Source: DATHRK01 sp035513295 (GTDB taxonomy: Bacteria; Gemmatimonadota; Gemmatimonadetes; Longimicrobiales; RSA9). Taken from it: 64,000 bases of DNA. A model generated the notes under the pieces. The model ran no database searches. It saw only the letters and a list, made by a program, of their open reading frames with translations, and was not told the origin of the DNA. This document shows positions 1-9,036 of this stretch, one piece after another (the first letter of the stretch is position 1; each line of letters begins with the position of its first letter). Position numbers and translations under genes: made by a program. Where the stretch lies: contig DATKCH010000095.1 of NCBI GenBank assembly GCA_035513295.1, positions 12,799-76,798 of the forward strand, read 5' to 3'.

Positions 1-1972
1 TCGCCGACGGGTCCCAGCGCAGGCTCGCGCCGACGCGGGCGTCCCACCTCTCCGCGCGAAAGAACTCCTCGGCGTCCCCGGTCGCGCGCGCCGGGGTGTC
101 GATCGGTGGCTCGTCCGACGTCTCGTTGCCGAAGCCGTAGAAGTGGTTGCGTTCGAGTCCGCTCGCTCGCGCCTCCGCGAGGAAGCTCAGTGAAGGCGCG
201 ACCTCCCGCAGCTCCAGCTCGAGCGCGGCGCGCGGGAGCCCGGTGAAGGTCCCGACCGCGGCGCTGAACGTGAGCCGCCGCGCGAAGGGATGCTTCCGAA
301 AGCCATAGCGCAGCCAGTTCACCGTTCCGCCGATCACGAGGCCGTGGTCCGGATCGACCCCGGCGGCCGGCGCGCGCGCGGACAGCGACCCCCAGTCCCG
401 CGCGAACGCCTGGTGGGACGGGCTCGCAAGGTCGCGCGGCCGATCGTAAGCGCGCGCATCGATCCCGGAGCCCGTGTTGTCGCCCCGGTCATCGTAAAAG
501 CGCGCGATCGCGCTCGTGGACCGGTCCTCGAAGCGGTCGTCGCCGCCGCCGCCGATGACGCGCACGACGATGGGGGTCGGGCCATCTCCGCTCGCGACGA
601 AGCGGTCGTCGTCGCCGCGCATGTAGACCCGGACCTCCGACGTCTCGTCGGGCAGGAACGTGCGGTCGAAGAACGGGCGCCCGGGGGCGCTTCCGTTCGC
701 GGGGGCGGGCGACAGGGTGAACCGGACCGAGCCGTCCGCGAGGACGCGCGCCTCGGCGAGCTCCTCCTCGTCGGTGGCGTACACCTCGGGCGCCTCGGCG
801 AGCAGCGCGTAGTACTCGGCCGCGAAGCTCGGGAGCGCGTCGCGTCGCGTCCGCAGCGCGCGCGCGACCTGGTCCCCGATCCGCTGGCGGTGGGGATCGG
901 GCATGGCGGCCACCGACCGCTCGATGACCTCGTTCGTCAGCCGCGCCCTCAGGTCCGCGGAGATCTCCTCCCAGTCCGACCGCGACAGGCCCGAGAGCAG
1001 CTCGCGGTCCAGGCGCCGCGCGCTCCAGGTCGCCCGCCACGCGGGCGGGAAGCGTTCCCCGAACCCCGTGTATTGGGGCCAGATCCCGGCCACCGCGAGC
1101 GCCAGCATTCCGTCGAGCCGACTGAACGCCCAGTCGCGGTCGCGAGGTATCGGGCGCCATACCCGAACGCCCGCGGTGTCGAACGCCGCCCAGCGCCACT
1201 GGTCCGGGTGTCGGTCCCAGTCGCCGACGAACGCGTCGAGGAGGCGGGCGCGCAGATAGGCTCCCGCGTCGATCACGTCGGCCTGGTCCCCCTCGATGCG
1301 GTCCAGAAAGCTCTCGGAGCCGACGACCCGGCTCGAGCCGGCGAAACCCCGCGCGCCTTCCTCGCCCTCGTTCGGGCGCACCTCGACCAACCCGAGCAGG
1401 CCGGCGAACGCCTCCCGGAAGGTCCCGAGGCGGGGGTCGTCCGGCATGATGTACAGCGCCGGCACGGCGTGCAGCACGCCGGCGGCCTCCAGGATCGGAT
1501 CGACCACGAGCGCGGACGACGGCAACATGTGCGCTATCTGGTCCTGGAGAATGTCGGCCGCGAGCGACTCGCGGATCACCGGGTCGAGCGCCTGCGTCGC
1601 GTCCTTGTCCACGGACCGGAACTGATACGTGTCGCCGTCGGCGCCGCGCAGGCGGAGCGACCGGGTCTGCGCCCCGCCGCCGAGCTCGATGGGCTCGAGG
1701 CCCCCGGCGAACGCGTCCAGGTCGAGGACCCGGACGCGGATCGGAACCTCCCACAGGTCGCGGTAACCGGAGCCCAACAGGAAGCGGTGAAAACCCCCCG
1801 CGCGGTACGACAGGCTGGGGACCACGGTGACGGTGTCCCCGGGCACCGCCCTGGCGGGCGCGACTCGCCCGACGTCCAACTCGGCGGTGTCTCGCGGGTC
1901 ACCCGGCGCCTGCGCCGACAGAGGCGGCGTCCAGGGGGCCGTCGACACCAGCAGCGCGGCGCCCAGCGCCAT
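1..1972 (-). CDS. Partial kinase-like / outer-membrane barrel protein (C-terminus beyond window)
   Basis: About 657 residues are readable without a stop before the window edge. The protein opens with a short signal peptide (MALGAALLVSTAPW...LSAQA), so it is exported. Around residues 240-280 there is GDWDRHPDQWRW followed by RDRDWAF, which resembles the catalytic loop and metal-binding Asp of HipA/Fam20-type kinase folds. From about residue 540 the sequence becomes alternating short hydrophobic strands (NWLRYGFRKHPFARR and on), like a BamA/surface-antigen barrel. The ATG at 1972 was chosen because the signal peptide begins there; a GTG lies one codon upstream. It is divergent from the M20 peptidase gene. 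The kinase and barrel assignments are inference from motifs; biochemical function is unknown. Confidence 0.6.
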   Translation of the reverse strand, partial: MALGAALLVSTAPWTPPLSAQAPGDPRDTAELDVGRVAPARAVPGDTVTVVPSLSYRAGGFHRFLLGSGYRDLWEVPIRVRVLDLDAFAGGLEPIELGGGAQTRSLRLRGADGDTYQFRSVDKDATQALDPVIRESLAADILQDQIAHMLPSSALVVDPILEAAGVLHAVPALYIMPDDPRLGTFREAFAGLLGLVEVRPNEGEEGARGFAGSSRVVGSESFLDRIEGDQADVIDAGAYLRARLLDAFVGDWDRHPDQWRWAAFDTAGVRVWRPIPRDRDWAFSRLDGMLALAVAGIWPQYTGFGERFPPAWRATWSARRLDRELLSGLSRSDWEEISADLRARLTNEVIERSVAAMPDPHRQRIGDQVARALRTRRDALPSFAAEYYALLAEAPEVYATDEEELAEARVLADGSVRFTLSPAPANGSAPGRPFFDRTFLPDETSEVRVYMRGDDDRFVASGDGPTPIVVRVIGGGGDDRFEDRSTSAIARFYDDRGDNTGSGIDARAYDRPRDLASPSHQAFARDWGSLSARAPAAGVDPDHGLVIGGTVNWLRYGFRKHPFARRLTFSAAVGTFTGLPRAALELELREVAPSLSFLAEARASGLERNHFYGFGNETSDEPPIDTPARATGDAEEFFRAERWDARVGASLRWDPSA

Positions 1973-2155
1973 CACGGGCCGGATGATTTCGTCCAGCGGT
2001 GTCGTGGGAAACCCATCCCGCCATCCGTTCGGGGATCGCGCCAGACCAGCGGAGCGCACAGGTTAGCTCGGCGTGGGCCCTCGCGCGACGTCGCGCGCGC
2101 GGGACGAGACCTGCGGCCCCAGGGGCCGTGCTCCAGGCGAGCGCCGAAGGAGAGC

Positions 2156-3340
2156 GTGGCGAACGACCGAACCGGCGCGCCGGCCGCCGAATACGCGCTA
2201 GGGCTGCTCGAACGCCTGGTGCGGACGCCGTCCGTCAATCCGGCGCTCGCGGCAGGGCCGCAAGCCGCGACGCGGGCCGGGGAGACCGCCGTGGCGAGGC
2301 TCGTCGAGGCCGAGCTTCGGGCGCTCGGCTACGACGTGGACTGGCGGGAGCCGCGCCCCGGCCGACCGAGCGTCGTGGGCCGGCTGCGGGGGGCGGGCGC
2401 CGGTCCGTCGCTGATGCTGAACGGCCATCTCGACACCGTCGGCGTGGCCGGGATGCCGGAGCCGTTCGCCGCGCGGCGCGAGGATGGCAGGCTTTACGGG
2501 CGCGGGGCCTGCGACATGAAGGGCGGAATCGCGGCGATGCTCGCGGCGGCGCGCGCGCTGGCAGGGTCGCCGGCGGCGCTCGCGGGGGACCTGCTGGTGG
2601 CGGCGGTGGCGGACGAGGAGACCGAGAGCCTGGGGACGCTCGACGTGCTGGGGCACTACCGCCCCGACGCGGCGATCGTGACCGAGCCCACCGGACTCGC
2701 GCCGTGCATCGCGCACAAGGGGTTCGTCTGGCTCGAGGTGACCGTTCCCGGCCGCGCCGCGCACGGGAGCCGGCCGGACCTGGGCATCGACGCGAACGTG
2801 AGGCTGGGCGAGCTCCTCTCAGGCGTCGGAGCGCTCGCACGCGACCTGGGCCGGCGGCCGCCGCACCCGCTGCTCGGGACGGCGTCCGTGCACGCGGGCC
2901 GCGTGCGCGGGGGCACCGGCGAGAGCACCTACGCCGCCACGGCGTCGGCGGTACTCGAGCGGCGCACGCTCCCGGGCGAAGGCGCGGCCGACGCCGAGGC
3001 CGAGGTGAACGCGATCCTCTCGACCAGCGAGTGGGGCCGCGACGCGCGGGTGCGGGTCCTGCTGGACAGGGCGCCGTTCGAGACCGGCGTGGACGCGCCC
3101 ATCGTAGGAGCGCTCAGGGCTGCCCTGGTCGCCCGCGGCCACGACGCGGCGTGCGTGGGCCAGCCCCCCTGGATGGACGCCGCGCTGCTCGCGGCGGCAG
3201 GCGTGGACACCGTCGTCATCGGGCCCGCGGGGGAGGGCGCGCACGCGGCCGTCGAGTGGGTGGACACGGCTTCGGTGGTGGAGCTGGCGGAGGTGCTGGC
3301 GGCTACCGCCCGGAGCTACTGCGGCACGGTCGGACCTTGA
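2156..3340 (+). CDS. M20-family metallopeptidase / amidase (ArgE/DapE-like)
   Basis: Zinc-dependent hydrolase of the acetylornithine deacetylase / succinyl-diaminopimelate desuccinylase family, acting on N-acylated amino acids or small peptides in the cytoplasm. The family signatures are clear: NGHLDTV (first metal ligand), GRGACDMKGG (bridging Asp), and DEETES (catalytic Glu and ligand), with the small dimerisation domain in the middle. It is 394 aa, the normal length. The GTG start at 2156 is supported by AAGGAG just upstream. The 3' end overlaps the convergent aspartoacylase-like gene by 25 bp. The exact substrate is not predictable from sequence; no arginine or lysine biosynthesis genes are adjacent. 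Confidence 0.9.
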   Translation: MANDRTGAPAAEYALGLLERLVRTPSVNPALAAGPQAATRAGETAVARLVEAELRALGYDVDWREPRPGRPSVVGRLRGAGAGPSLMLNGHLDTVGVAGMPEPFAARREDGRLYGRGACDMKGGIAAMLAAARALAGSPAALAGDLLVAAVADEETESLGTLDVLGHYRPDAAIVTEPTGLAPCIAHKGFVWLEVTVPGRAAHGSRPDLGIDANVRLGELLSGVGALARDLGRRPPHPLLGTASVHAGRVRGGTGESTYAATASAVLERRTLPGEGAADAEAEVNAILSTSEWGRDARVRVLLDRAPFETGVDAPIVGALRAALVARGHDAACVGQPPWMDAALLAAAGVDTVVIGPAGEGAHAAVEWVDTASVVELAEVLAATARSYCGTVGP

Positions 3341-4428
3341 CCGCTCCTCGCACGCCCCCCCGCCCCGGTCCCCGTCACGCGGCCTCCGTCGGCCCCTGAG
3401 TCGAGGCGGGCTATGTGCGCGACCGCGTCCCCGCGATTGACCAGCGGGTGCGACGCGAGCCCGACGACCAGACCGTCGGCGCGCGCTCGCACCACCGACG
3501 GGCGGTTGCCGAAGGCGTCGGCGACCGTCCCCAACCGCCCGCCCTCGCGCACCGTCTCGCCCAGCGCGGTTTCGATCCTGAGGATGCCGCTCCGGCCCGC
3601 GCGGACCCACAGCGAGCTGCGCGCGACGCGCACTTCGGACGCGGCCGGCCTCACGGGGGTCTCGGCTTCGCCCGGTCCGGCTTCCGCGAGGCCGAGCGCG
3701 CGGAACACGTTGCCGACGCCGTCCACCCCGCGGCGGATCGCGCTCTCGGTGAACTGGCCCGCCTGACCACCCTCGTACACCAGCACGCGCGCGCCGACCG
3801 TCCGGGCCGCCGCGCGCAGCGAACCGGCGGGGGGCTCGGCGTGCATCACCACCGGGGCCTCGAAGGACAGCGCGAGGCGCCGTATTTCCTCGTCGTCCAG
3901 GTCCGCGCGGACCTGGGGCAGGTTGACCCGCCCCGCCGACCCGCAGTGGAAGTCCAGACCGACATGGCACTGCGCCACGACCTCGTTCATGAAGAGGCGC
4001 GCGATCCGCGCGGCCAGCGAGCCCGCTTCGGACCCCGGAAAGGACCGGTTCAGGTCGCGCCGGTCGGGGAGGTAGCGGGATTTCCCCACGAGGGCGAAGA
4101 CGTTGACGATCGGAACCCCGATCACGGACCCGGCCATGCGCGCGGGATCCAGGTCGGAGAGCACCCGCCGTACGATTTCGATGCCGTCGAGCTCGTCGCC
4201 GTGGATGGCGCCGCTGAGCCATACCCGGGGGCCCGGTCGGGCTCCGTTCACGACCTCGACGGGGATCGAAAGCCAGCCTCCGATCACCAGCCGGGCCGCT
4301 TCGATCTCGAAGCGGCGGCGCTGTCCGGCGGGCGTCGACTCTCCGGCGACCGTGACGGGCCCGGCCGGGTGGGCCGCGTAGGGCGCACCGCCGGTGGCCG
4401 CTCTCTCGCCCTTCGCTCGCCGGGGCAC
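3316..4428 (-). CDS. Succinylglutamate desuccinylase/aspartoacylase-family zinc hydrolase (rimK cluster)
   Basis: AstE/AspA-family carboxypeptidase-like hydrolase of about 370 aa. The N-terminal catalytic domain shows SGAIHGDELDG (His and Glu zinc ligands), DRRDLNRSFPG, and LDFHCG (third ligand). A C-terminal biotinyl-lipoyl-like beta domain follows (RSGILRIETALGETVREGG). The GTG start at 4428 sits 2 bp after the rimK stop, so the two genes are almost certainly co-transcribed and coupled. Enzymes of this family linked to rimK have been proposed to act in glutamate-tail metabolism of ribosomal protein S6; that role is from known neighbourhoods and is an inference here. Confidence 0.88.
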   Translation of the reverse strand: MPRRAKGERAATGGAPYAAHPAGPVTVAGESTPAGQRRRFEIEAARLVIGGWLSIPVEVVNGARPGPRVWLSGAIHGDELDGIEIVRRVLSDLDPARMAGSVIGVPIVNVFALVGKSRYLPDRRDLNRSFPGSEAGSLAARIARLFMNEVVAQCHVGLDFHCGSAGRVNLPQVRADLDDEEIRRLALSFEAPVVMHAEPPAGSLRAAARTVGARVLVYEGGQAGQFTESAIRRGVDGVGNVFRALGLAEAGPGEAETPVRPAASEVRVARSSLWVRAGRSGILRIETALGETVREGGRLGTVADAFGNRPSVVRARADGLVVGLASHPLVNRGDAVAHIARLDSGADGGRVTGTGAGGRARSGQGPTVPQ

Positions 4429-4430
4429 GG

Positions 4431-5336
4431 CTAGCCCGTCCGGCTCCTGCGCGACTTCTTCTTCGGGTCGACGTGGTTCTCTATGTACTCGATGATCTCG
4501 CCCGCGACGTCGATCCCGGTCGCGCCTTCGATACCCTGCAGCCCCGGAGAGGAGTTCACCTCCATGACGACGGGCCCCCGGTCCGAGCGCAGCATGTCGA
4601 CGCCGGCCAGGTCCAGTCCCATCGCCTTGGCCGAGCGGATCGCGGTGCGACGCTCCTCGGCGGTGAGCTGGACCACCTTGGCGGTTCCGCCGCGGTGCAG
4701 ATTGGACCGGAACTCGCCCGGCGCCGCCGTCCGCAGCATCGAGGCCACGACGCGGCCCCCCACGACGAGGGCGCGAATGTCCGAGCCGCCGGCCTCCTTG
4801 ATGAACTCCTGCACGAGGATGTTGGCGTCCAGTTGCCCAAAGGCGCCCATGACCGACTGCGCCGCCTTCTTCGTTTCGGCCAGGACGACCCCCTTCCCCT
4901 GCGTGCCCTCGAGCAGCTTGATGATGAGCGGGGCCCCGCCCACCAGGTCGATCACGTCGTCCACGTAGCGCGTGGAGCGCGCGAACCCGGTCACCGGAAG
5001 CCCGATTCCCTCCCGCGACAGGAGCTGCAGCGAACGCAGCTTGTCGCGCGAGCGCGCGATGGCCTGCGATTCCGCCACGGAGAACACTCCCATCATCTCG
5101 AACTGACGCACGACCGCGGTGCCGTAGAACGTGATCGAAGCGCCGATCCGCGGGATGACCGCGTGCGGGTGCAGCCGCTCGTGCTTGAACAGGACCTGGG
5201 GGGCCTCCGCGTTGATGTTCATGTAGCACCGCAGCGGGTTGACCACGCGCACGTCGTGCCCCCGCTCGCGGCCCGCGTCCCTCAACCGGCTCGTGGAATA
5301 CAGGGACGCTTTTCGGGACAGGATCACGATCTCCAT
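4431..5336 (-). CDS. rimK: RimK: ribosomal protein S6 glutamate ligase
   Basis: ATP-grasp ligase, 301 aa, the family's normal length. It adds glutamate residues to the C-terminus of ribosomal protein S6 and may also make free poly-glutamate. Visible features are the N-terminal preATP-grasp domain (PRIGASITFYG), the ATP-grasp lysines in PLIIKLLEGTQGKGV, EFIKEAGGSDIRALVV, and the metal-binding VMEVNSSPGLQGIE near residue 255-270. The ATG is preceded by TAGGAG. It lies between a RimB-type protease gene (57 bp upstream) and the aspartoacylase-like gene (2 bp downstream), a three-gene S6-modification operon. Confidence 0.95.
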   Translation of the reverse strand: MEIVILSRKASLYSTSRLRDAGRERGHDVRVVNPLRCYMNINAEAPQVLFKHERLHPHAVIPRIGASITFYGTAVVRQFEMMGVFSVAESQAIARSRDKLRSLQLLSREGIGLPVTGFARSTRYVDDVIDLVGGAPLIIKLLEGTQGKGVVLAETKKAAQSVMGAFGQLDANILVQEFIKEAGGSDIRALVVGGRVVASMLRTAAPGEFRSNLHRGGTAKVVQLTAEERRTAIRSAKAMGLDLAGVDMLRSDRGPVVMEVNSSPGLQGIEGATGIDVAGEIIEYIENHVDPKKKSRRSRTG

Positions 5337-5393
5337 CGGGCTCCTACGGTGTTGGGCTGTGACAGGCGCGACGGGGTCCGCGGGCAGCCGGGC

Positions 5394-5840
5394 TCACCGC
5401 GGCCGCCCGAGCACGAACGAACGACCGGGGTCGACAACATAACGCCCCCGCAGCGCCTGCCTGCCCAGGAGCAGCCGGAATCCCATCGCGTCCCGGCGCG
5501 CGAGGGTGAGCTCGATGGGCCAGCGGTGGCCGTCCATCTCCAGAATGGTCCGGATCACGCGCCGGAGCTGGTCCACGCCGCTGGACGGTCTCACGACGCG
5601 CCGCTCGAGCAGCTCCGCGACGACCTCCACCGACCTGTCCGCCCGGCGCTGGTAGGGGTGCACCTCGAAGCGCACCATGCGCCGCCCGCCGTCGGTGAAC
5701 TCACGGACGGCGAAAGCGTGCAGCGCCGACGACCGCGCGCCTGTGTCGAGCTTGGCTTTGATGCGGGGAACGCCGAGGTCCGGGAAGGCGACCCACTCTC
5801 GCCAGCCCGCGACCCGTCCCCGCCGGGTGGCCGGATTCAC
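5394..5840 (-). CDS. RimB-type retropepsin-like ATP-dependent zinc protease
   Basis: Small 148-aa protein of the Zn_protease/RimB family, which has a retropepsin-like single aspartic domain. The hallmark KAKLDTGARSSALHA, with the catalytic Asp of the DTG(A/T) motif, is near residue 31, and a second conserved strand LLLGRQALRGRYVVDPGRSF is at the C-terminus. In other bacteria RimB trims the glutamate tail added by RimK. The GTG start at 5840 has GGAGG very close, so the exact start is slightly uncertain. It is the first gene of the rimB-rimK-aspartoacylase operon. Confidence 0.88.
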   Translation of the reverse strand: MNPATRRGRVAGWREWVAFPDLGVPRIKAKLDTGARSSALHAFAVREFTDGGRRMVRFEVHPYQRRADRSVEVVAELLERRVVRPSSGVDQLRRVIRTILEMDGHRWPIELTLARRDAMGFRLLLGRQALRGRYVVDPGRSFVLGRPR

Positions 5841-5917
5841 GCCTCCATCGTCCGCGCGCGGGGCCGGGATGTCAAACGACTCGCACGGTCCGCCGCGGTT
5901 CCCCAGATTGGCCCGCG

Positions 5918-6823
5918 GTGACCATGCTCGGCCTTGCGCTCGCGATGTTGATCGGCCTTTCGCTCGGACTCCTGGGCGGCGGCGGATCCATCCTGACCGT
6001 ACCGGTCTTCGTCTACGTGCTCGGGATCGAGGCCAAGCCGGCGATCGCCATGAGCCTCGCGGTGGTTTCCGCCACGGCTGCCGTGGGGGCCGCCAGCCAC
6101 TGGCGTGAGGGGAACGTCGCGTGGCGGACGGCGGCCCTGTTCGCGCCCTTCGCGATGGCCGGCACGTACGCCGGGGCGCGGCTGTCCCAGGCCTTCAGCG
6201 GCGCCGCGCAGCTCACCCTGTTCGCGCTCGTCATGCTCGCGGCCGCGGCATTCATGCTGCGCGGCCGTCGGGAAGCGTACATCGACGAGCGTGCCGCCTC
6301 CGCGGGTGGCCTCGCGCTCGTGGCCCTGCTCGGCCTCGCGGTCGGGGCGCTGACGGGACTGGTCGGCGTGGGCGGCGGCTTCCTGATCGTGCCGGCGCTC
6401 GTGCTGCTGGCGCGCGTCCCCATGAAGCGCGCCGTCGGCACCTCCCTGCTGGTCATCGCGCTGAACGCCGCGAGCGGATTCTGGGGGTACCTGGGCCTGG
6501 TGGAGGTCCGGTGGGGGTTCATGGCGGCCTTCGCGGGCGTGGCGATCATCGGCATCCTGGTCGGAACCAGCCTGGCGCGACACGCGCCCGCCCGCGCGCT
6601 GCGCACGGCGTTCGGCGTGTTCCTGATCGCGATGGGCCTGCTGATCCTCTACCAGAACCGGAGCGTTCTGACGGGCGAGGCCGCCGCCAACGCCGCCGCC
6701 GGGCGTCCCGACATAAGGGAGTGGCGTGAGGCGCGGGCGCCCGCCGGCGGCGCCGCGGGGGAGGCCACCGCGGACGCGGCGACGGACTCCCGTCCCCCGG
6801 GCGCATCCGGCCTCAGCGCGTAA
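5918..6823 (+). CDS. TauE/SafE-family membrane transporter
   Basis: Integral membrane protein of about 300 aa with two repeated halves, each starting with a glycine-rich helix (GLSLGLLGGGGSILTVPV and GALTGLVGVGGGFLIVPAL), the signature of the TauE/SafE (DUF81) sulfite/sulfonate exporter family. About eight hydrophobic helices are visible. The last 45 residues form a hydrophilic Ala/Gly/Arg-rich tail beyond the usual fold. Start could be GTG 5918 or ATG 5924; no clear Shine-Dalgarno is seen. The substrate is unknown. Its 3' end overlaps the convergent M28 gene by 11 bp. Confidence 0.88.
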   Translation: MTMLGLALAMLIGLSLGLLGGGGSILTVPVFVYVLGIEAKPAIAMSLAVVSATAAVGAASHWREGNVAWRTAALFAPFAMAGTYAGARLSQAFSGAAQLTLFALVMLAAAAFMLRGRREAYIDERAASAGGLALVALLGLAVGALTGLVGVGGGFLIVPALVLLARVPMKRAVGTSLLVIALNAASGFWGYLGLVEVRWGFMAAFAGVAIIGILVGTSLARHAPARALRTAFGVFLIAMGLLILYQNRSVLTGEAAANAAAGRPDIREWREARAPAGGAAGEATADAATDSRPPGASGLSA

Positions 6824-8378
6824 GCGCGCGCACTTCCTCCAGCCCCTCCGGCTCCCAGCCCGGAGCTTCGGGATCGTCGGCTACAGCGAGCCCGGTCAGG
6901 AACGCCAGGCGGCCCACGCGCGCGACCTTGTCCGGGTCGATCTTGTCGACCTCGTCCGAAGGACGGTGGTAGTCCTCGTGCACCCCGGCGAAGAAGAACA
7001 GCGCCGGGATCTCGTGGCGCGCGAAGTTGAAGTGGTCGCTGCGGAAGAAGAAGCGCTGCTCCGGCCACAGGTCGTCGGCCACCGTGAGGCCGAGTTCCGG
7101 GTAGCCGGTCGCGATGCTACGCACGAGCGGACCGAGCGACGAGTATTCCTGCCCGATCACCACGATCGAGTCCGCCGCGTTCCGGGCGATCATGTCGATG
7201 TTGACGTTCGCGACGATCGATTCCACGGGCACCGTCGGGTGGTCGCTGAACCAGCGCGATCCCAGCAGGCCCTTCTCCTCGCCACTGACGGCCAGGAACA
7301 TCACCGAGCGCGCGGGGGGCGTTTCCAGCGCGGCGAACGCCTCCGCGATCTCCAGCAGCGCCGACGTTCCCGACGCGTCGTCGTCCGCCCCGTTGTAGAT
7401 GGAGTCGCCGGTTTCGTCCGGGGTGCCCACGCCCAAGTGGTCCATGTGGGCGCTGAAAACGAGGTAGGTGTTCGCCAGCTCCGGGTCGGACCCGCGCAGC
7501 ACGCCCGCGACGTTCGGCGCGGTCGCGTCGTCTACCTGCCTGGCCCGGGCGGCGTAGGTGAGCGTTCCGGCGACGCGCGGCTCCGCCGCGCCGGCCGCGG
7601 CCTCCGCGACGAACCCCGCCACGTCGGCCTCCGGGAACAGCCGCGCCGCTCCCTCGGGAGACACGTAAAAGACGGGAATCATATCGGCGACGCCGCCCAG
7701 GACTCGCGTGGGCGCAGCGCCGGTTTCGTCCAGCCGCTCGATTCCCGCGGGGCCCACGGAAGGGCCGAGCAGCAGCACCGCCGCGCGGGCCCCGGCCGCG
7801 GTCGCCTGGCGGACCGCCGAGGTGCGCGCGATGCGCCACGCGCGCTCGGCCGGGTCCCCGGGCAGCGGCACGAGGGCGACGCGTCCCTCGGCTTCGGCGA
7901 ACGCGTCGCTCCGTCCGTCCAGGTCGAGCAGCACCGCCTCGACCGCGCGCCCCTCTCCGGGCGAGCCCGGCGACGCGGCGAAGAGCGCGCCCGGCGCCAA
8001 CTCCTCGCCGCTCGCGGCGAGGAGCCGCGGGAGACCCTGCCGCTCGACGAGCGGGTACGGGTAGCGCTGCACGAATCCGTCCCGGTCCCCGGCCGGCTCG
8101 AGGCCGAACCGCTCGAACTCTCGTACGATGTAGGCGGCCGCGGTGTCCAGGCCGGGGCTCGGCGTGTCGCGCCCCCGGAGCTCGTCGCTCGCCAGGAAGC
8201 TCACCCGCTCGAACACGTCGTCCGCGGTGATCGTCGCGAGCGCGCCGGCGAGCGCGTCGGCCGACCTGAGCGCGACCGGCGGGTCACCCTCGCGCGCTTG
8301 CGCCGCGTCCCGTTCCCCGCAAGCGGGCAGAACTGCGGCCGCGACCAGCGGGAGCACCATGCGGGTTCTGTTCGTCAT
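6813..8378 (-). CDS. M28-family zinc metallopeptidase, lipoprotein
   Basis: Aminopeptidase of family M28, about 521 aa. The N-terminus is a lipoprotein signal (MTNRTRMVLPLVAAAVLPACGE, cleavage before Cys), so it is likely anchored in the periplasm or outer membrane. A protease-associated (PA) domain occupies the middle. Zinc ligands and catalytic residues are visible: FSAHMDHLG, YNGADDDASG, SGEEKGLLG, NIDMIARN and RSDHFNF. The ATG at 8378 is preferred over 8387 because GAGAGG lies about 10 nt upstream of the former. It probably cleaves extracellular peptides, alongside the M1 and second M28 enzymes in this window. Confidence 0.9.
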   Translation of the reverse strand: MTNRTRMVLPLVAAAVLPACGERDAAQAREGDPPVALRSADALAGALATITADDVFERVSFLASDELRGRDTPSPGLDTAAAYIVREFERFGLEPAGDRDGFVQRYPYPLVERQGLPRLLAASGEELAPGALFAASPGSPGEGRAVEAVLLDLDGRSDAFAEAEGRVALVPLPGDPAERAWRIARTSAVRQATAAGARAAVLLLGPSVGPAGIERLDETGAAPTRVLGGVADMIPVFYVSPEGAARLFPEADVAGFVAEAAAGAAEPRVAGTLTYAARARQVDDATAPNVAGVLRGSDPELANTYLVFSAHMDHLGVGTPDETGDSIYNGADDDASGTSALLEIAEAFAALETPPARSVMFLAVSGEEKGLLGSRWFSDHPTVPVESIVANVNIDMIARNAADSIVVIGQEYSSLGPLVRSIATGYPELGLTVADDLWPEQRFFFRSDHFNFARHEIPALFFFAGVHEDYHRPSDEVDKIDPDKVARVGRLAFLTGLAVADDPEAPGWEPEGLEEVRALTR

Positions 8379-8446
8379 CGACGCCATGCCTCTCGATCGT
8401 TTCCTCGCCCTGGTCAGCCGTGTGTGGGAGCCAGCCGTCCGCCGGT

Positions 8447-8893
8447 TCACCCGCCGAGCAGCGCCCGCGCCACCAGGAAGGCGACCCACAGCGCGACCCC
8501 CAGTAGCCCGACCAGCGCCACGACGACGAGCGCGACGAACCCCGCGCTGGCCCGCCGGGTCGGAGCGGGGTCCTCCAGGAACCTTTCCAGCAGGGTCGCG
8601 TTGCGCGCGTTCGCCTTCCACGCGAAGTCGAACAGGTCTCCGACGACCGGGATCGCGCCGAGCGCAGTGTCGAGCGCCACGTTCGCGAGCATCCGTCCCA
8701 GCACCGCCCGCGACGCTCCGGCGCGGATCGCGGCGAGTACGATGACCCCGGACAGCGCCGCCCCGGCGGCGTCCCCGAACCCCGGGACCAGCCCCAGGAT
8801 CCCGTCGAGCCCGACCCGGAAATTGGTGCCGGGAATCCGTATCGCCCGGTCCAGCACGTGCGCGAGCGCCCGCACGTTCCCGACGTCTGCCAG
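8447..8893 (-). CDS. DUF4112 membrane protein
   Basis: Small protein of about 148 aa with the DUF4112 core: a central amphipathic/hydrophobic segment (LDGILGLVPGFGDAAGAALSG), the conserved NVALDTALGAIPVVGDLFDFAWKAN split here in two parts, and a C-terminal transmembrane helix (FVALVVVALVGLLGVAL). Function of the family is unknown. A very strong AAAGGAGG lies at 8900-8907, exactly 6 nt before a CTG codon at 8893; the next standard start is a GTG at 8875. I place the start at the CTG because of the ribosome-binding site, but 8875 is the conservative choice. Confidence 0.8.
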   Translation of the reverse strand: MADVGNVRALAHVLDRAIRIPGTNFRVGLDGILGLVPGFGDAAGAALSGVIVLAAIRAGASRAVLGRMLANVALDTALGAIPVVGDLFDFAWKANARNATLLERFLEDPAPTRRASAGFVALVVVALVGLLGVALWVAFLVARALLGG

Positions 8894-9036
8894 TGTGGAC
8901 CTCCTTTCGACCCGCGTCTCGCCGCTCCGGTTGGCTCCGTTACGCCCTGGCCCCCGGCAAAGCAGGTTTCGGTCCGTGCCCGACAGTCCGCCGTCCTCCA
9001 CTGCTTCCGCCGGGCCGCCGGGGCCGGTGAATCACG

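Noticed and set aside
290..2155. Plus-strand open frame continuing upstream of the M20 gene
   Set aside because: Composition is Arg/Val/Pro-rich and the opposite strand carries a signal peptide and conserved motifs; the M20 domain starts only at the GTG at 2156.
4473..5921. Plus-strand open frame across rimK and the zinc protease gene
   Set aside because: Antisense shadow; RimK and retropepsin motifs on the minus strand are unambiguous.
6726..9036. Plus-strand open frame antisense to the M28 and DUF4112 genes
   Set aside because: Shadow frame; the minus strand shows intact zinc-ligand motifs and a lipobox.
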